From assembly GCF_040373385.1 (NCBI RefSeq), contig NZ_JBDXXH010000008.1:62001-126000 (forward strand): a stretch of 64,000 nucleotides of DNA. Reading direction: 5' to 3'. Positions 63,277 to 64,000 of this stretch are shown one piece after another. The DNA is from Nitratidesulfovibrio sp. (GTDB taxonomy: Bacteria > Desulfobacterota > Desulfovibrionia > Desulfovibrionales > Desulfovibrionaceae). The position numbers and the translations under genes are program-made. Under the pieces are notes generated by a model that did no database searches, was not told the origin of the DNA, and saw only the letters and a program-made list of their open reading frames with translations. Numbering within the stretch: the stretch's first letter is position 1; the number at the start of each line of letters is the position of its first letter.

Positions 63277-64000
63277 ATGGACATGCTCCGCCCCCGCACC
63301 CCCGCAAACGCCGTCCCGCCCCCCCATATAATGGATACGCCGCCGGTCTCCTCGCTGGTGGCCGCCCCGGCCCGTACGGGGCTGGCCCCTGCGGACGCGG
63401 TCCTGGCGCATCCCGCGCATTCCCGCTCGCTGGTGCCCGCCGCCGCCCGCCGCATTCCCGCGCCGTTGCGCATTCCGCTGCTGCACCTTCTGGGCGTGGG
63501 GCGCATCGATTCGCTGTACCGGGCCATGCCGCAGGGCGGAACGCCGCTGGACTTCGCCCACCTGGCCCTGGACGTGCTGGGCGTGTCCGTGCGGGCAGAG
63601 GGCGAGGGCTTCGAGGGCGTGCCCGCCACCGGTCCCCTGATCATGGTGGCCAACCACCCCTTCGGCGCGCTGGAAGGGCTGGTGCTGGCGAAAGCCCTGC
63701 TGCCGGTGCGGCCCGACCTGCGCTTTCTGGCCAACTACATGCTGGCGGCGGTGCCGGAACTGCGCGAACTGATCTTTTCCGTGGATCCGTTCGGCGGGGA
63801 CGGCGCACAGCGCCGCAACATGGCGGGCCTGCGCCAGGCCATCCGCCACGTGACCGAGGGCGGCGCGCTGGTGGTGTTCCCCTCGGGCACGGTGTCGCAC
63901 CTGCAACCCTCGCGGCGCGAGATCACCGACCCCACGTGGCAGTCCACGGTGGGGCGGCTGGTGCGCCGTACCGGGGCCGATGCCCTGCCCCTGTACTTTC
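63277..64000 (+). CDS. Lysophospholipid acyltransferase-like protein, 3' end outside window
   Basis: Partial gene running off the right edge, 241 codons visible. ATG 63277 has AGGAGG four bases upstream. After a Pro/Ala-rich head of about 60 residues, a PlsC-like domain begins: VANHPFGALEG (the catalytic HxxxxE-type motif in the form common to hemolysin-like acyltransferases) near residue 125, then a VFPSGTVS block near 200. It would transfer an acyl group to a lysophospholipid or ornithine-type lipid at the membrane. The exact substrate is open. Confidence 0.82.
   Translation, partial: MDMLRPRTPANAVPPPHIMDTPPVSSLVAAPARTGLAPADAVLAHPAHSRSLVPAAARRIPAPLRIPLLHLLGVGRIDSLYRAMPQGGTPLDFAHLALDVLGVSVRAEGEGFEGVPATGPLIMVANHPFGALEGLVLAKALLPVRPDLRFLANYMLAAVPELRELIFSVDPFGGDGAQRRNMAGLRQAIRHVTEGGALVVFPSGTVSHLQPSRREITDPTWQSTVGRLVRRTGADALPLYF

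Overview
This is one contiguous, very GC-rich stretch of bacterial chromosome. The gene set and style point to a sulfate-reducing deltaproteobacterium of the Desulfovibrio / Nitratidesulfovibrio type: sigma-54 activators, a TRAP transporter, a short PutA, PyrK-PyrD, and a GGDEF-hemerythrin oxygen sensor. That assignment is inference from gene content; no marker such as 16S rRNA lies in the window. No insertion sequence, prophage or CRISPR array was seen.

Layout. 0.4-5.6 kb: family-92-type glycosyltransferase, B12-binding radical SAM protein, MFS exporter with a TetR regulator. 5.9-10.2 kb: membrane diguanylate cyclase ending in a hemerythrin domain, tRNA-Ala(GGC), lgt, infA. 10.5-19.9 kb: PhoR-type kinase, MerR-like DNA-binding protein, TRAP transporter operon facing a LysR regulator, a 43-residue membrane peptide, MdaB-like quinone reductase. 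20.1-29.4 kb: U32-family protein with a disordered head, pyrK-pyrD, a DUF1778/GNAT toxin-antitoxin pair, putA. 29.9-34.5 kb: zraP diverging from zraS-zraR. 34.6-43.4 kb: glycosyltransferase, LysE exporter, hotdog thioesterase, ACT-PAS-sigma-54 activator followed by ald, then amtB-glnB. 43.9-60.4 kb: two complete drug/envelope efflux systems, one ABC-2 type (HlyD + double-ATPase/permease fusion + permease + outer-membrane factor, TetR) and one RND type (TetR, adaptor, pump, outer-membrane factor, MarR). 60.8-64 kb: MarR-DUF169 pair, DksA/TraR zinc-finger protein, and an acyltransferase cut by the window edge.

How the parts work together. Three strong sigma-54 promoter matches (zraP, ald, amtB) and one weaker match sit beside two sigma-54 activators encoded here. 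ald has repeated 16-bp motifs upstream that look like enhancer sites for the ACT-PAS activator next door. The two efflux systems are controlled by related TetR proteins, and the two promoter regions share an exact 14-mer that forms an arm of a 31-bp operator in one of them, suggesting linked control. Nitrogen and amino-acid metabolism recur (putA, ald, amtB-glnB, pyr genes, LysE).

Many real genes have long open frames on the opposite strand because of the base composition; these were discarded. Starts were moved to the ATG with the best ribosome binding site, so several genes are shorter than their maximal open frame.
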